The notes under the pieces were generated by a model that made no database searches, was not told where the DNA came from, and worked only from the letters and a program-made list of their open reading frames with translations. A stretch of 6,196 nucleotides of DNA, taken from assembly GCA_030592025.1 (NCBI GenBank), contig JAUUZX010000100.1, forward strand, positions 1-6,196, read 5' to 3'. Below are positions 5,758-6,196 of this stretch, piece after piece. Origin of the DNA: a bacterium (GTDB taxonomy: Bacteria; Krumholzibacteriota; Krumholzibacteria; LZORAL124-64-63). A program made the position numbers and the translations under genes. Every line of letters starts with the position of its first letter. Position 1 is the stretch's first letter.

Positions 5758-6196
5758 ATGACGAGGCTGGGGAGTGACCACCGGATCCAGTGGGGTGTTT
5801 TGGCGACCGGACTCCTGGCCCTGTTGGCCGGAACAACCCTGGTCGTCTCGCATACTTCCGCCCAGGAGAGCCTGGATTGGTACCCGCTGGATCTTGACGG
5901 CTTCGGTCGCATGATTGTCAGCACGAATGGCAATATCGGCGTTTTGGCAGGGAATGCCGGATACGCTTGGAATCACTTGACGAAGGAGTGGTCGGTCCAG
6001 CCCTTCGTCGGCACGCCCTACGACATCGCCGGTTCGGACGGCAACATCGCCTTTCTGGAGTCCAGTGACGCCTACGTTTGGAATCATGAGACTTCCCAAT
6101 GGTCGAGGCAGAGCTACGCCGGTACGCCCCATTCGCTCGTGGGGTCGGCGGGCAACTTCGCCTTTCTTGAATCGAGTGATATCTACGCCTGGAACC
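5758..6196 (+). CDS. Exported 37-residue-repeat protein, propeller-like (3' truncated by window)
   Basis: The reading frame is open to the window edge, giving the first 146 residues of a longer protein. A signal peptide covers residues 1-35: basic N-terminus (R3, R9), hydrophobic core WGVLATGLLALLAGTTLVV at 12-30, likely cleavage after HTSA. From residue 58 the protein consists of 37-residue tandem repeats (58-94, 95-131, 132 onward) with conserved GN(I/F), Y-x-W-N, T-x-x-W, Q, GTP and GS. The strand-rich, Trp-bearing pattern recalls kelch or other beta-propeller blades, but the kelch Gly-Gly is absent. It is probably periplasmic, surface-bound or secreted; its function is unknown. The ATG at 5758 has AAAGG eight bases upstream and directly gives a clean signal peptide. 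In-frame ATGs at 5686 (GGAGG abutting it) and 5716 would add an unlikely leader. Codon third positions are less GC-biased than in upstream genes. Confidence 0.85.
   Translation, partial: MTRLGSDHRIQWGVLATGLLALLAGTTLVVSHTSAQESLDWYPLDLDGFGRMIVSTNGNIGVLAGNAGYAWNHLTKEWSVQPFVGTPYDIAGSDGNIAFLESSDAYVWNHETSQWSRQSYAGTPHSLVGSAGNFAFLESSDIYAWN
5929..6196 (+). repeat. In-frame tandem repeat, 111-base period
   Basis: The unit is 111 bases (37 codons): 5929-6039, 6040-6150 and the start of a third at 6151. Units 1 and 2 share 17 of 37 residues. Units 2 and 3 share 12 of the 15 residues visible and long runs at DNA level (for example TCGCCTTTCT in both), suggesting fairly recent duplication or gene conversion. 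The array continues beyond the window. Confidence 0.85.

Noticed and set aside
5346..6132. Two - strand open frames (5346-5933 and 5662-6132)
   Set aside because: They lie opposite the exporter end and the repeat-protein gene, which have clear domain or signal-peptide evidence on the + strand; neither translation shows a domain.
1..6196. CRISPR arrays, insertion sequences, tRNA or rRNA genes
   Set aside because: There are no regularly spaced short repeats, no transposase-like frames or terminal inverted repeats, and no recognisable RNA gene on either strand.

Overview
The window is about 6.2 kb of GC-rich bacterial DNA with all six recognisable genes on the + strand. The HtrA protease with its signal peptide, the MsbA-like exporter and a secreted repeat protein suggest a Gram-negative (diderm) cell. 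The short acidic ferredoxin and some promoter-like sites spaced like Bacteroidota promoters loosely hint at the FCB superphylum, perhaps an uncultured lineage. That placement is inference from style only; no rRNA or marker gene is present.

Layout: 1-474 has no convincing gene and holds candidate promoter and hairpin elements that lead into an HD-domain protein (475-1011). A small single-cluster [4Fe-4S] ferredoxin follows (1128-1358) and ends at a textbook intrinsic terminator (1383-1415). A periplasmic Do/HtrA serine protease with two PDZ domains (1507-2928) is closed by a long perfect hairpin (2965-3002). It therefore looks like a single-gene transcription unit bracketed by terminators. After an AT-richer promoter region come a 122-residue STAS/SpoIIAA-like protein (3122-3490) and a 633-residue ABC exporter of the MsbA/lipid-exporter type (3593-5494). 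A second AT-rich promoter region (about 5600-5660) precedes a gene that runs off the right edge (5758-6196). That gene encodes an exported protein made of 37-residue tandem repeats, probably a beta-propeller-like fold.

Most of the window is ordinary housekeeping: redox (ferredoxin), envelope protein quality control (HtrA) and envelope lipid or solute export (ABC exporter). The genes do not form an obvious single pathway. Points that deserve a second look are the truncated repeat protein, the HD protein that lacks the histidine of its namesake HD pair, a bipartite DNA element shared by the HD-gene and htrA upstream regions, and a recurrent promoter-like pattern with G at the first position of the -10 hexamer.
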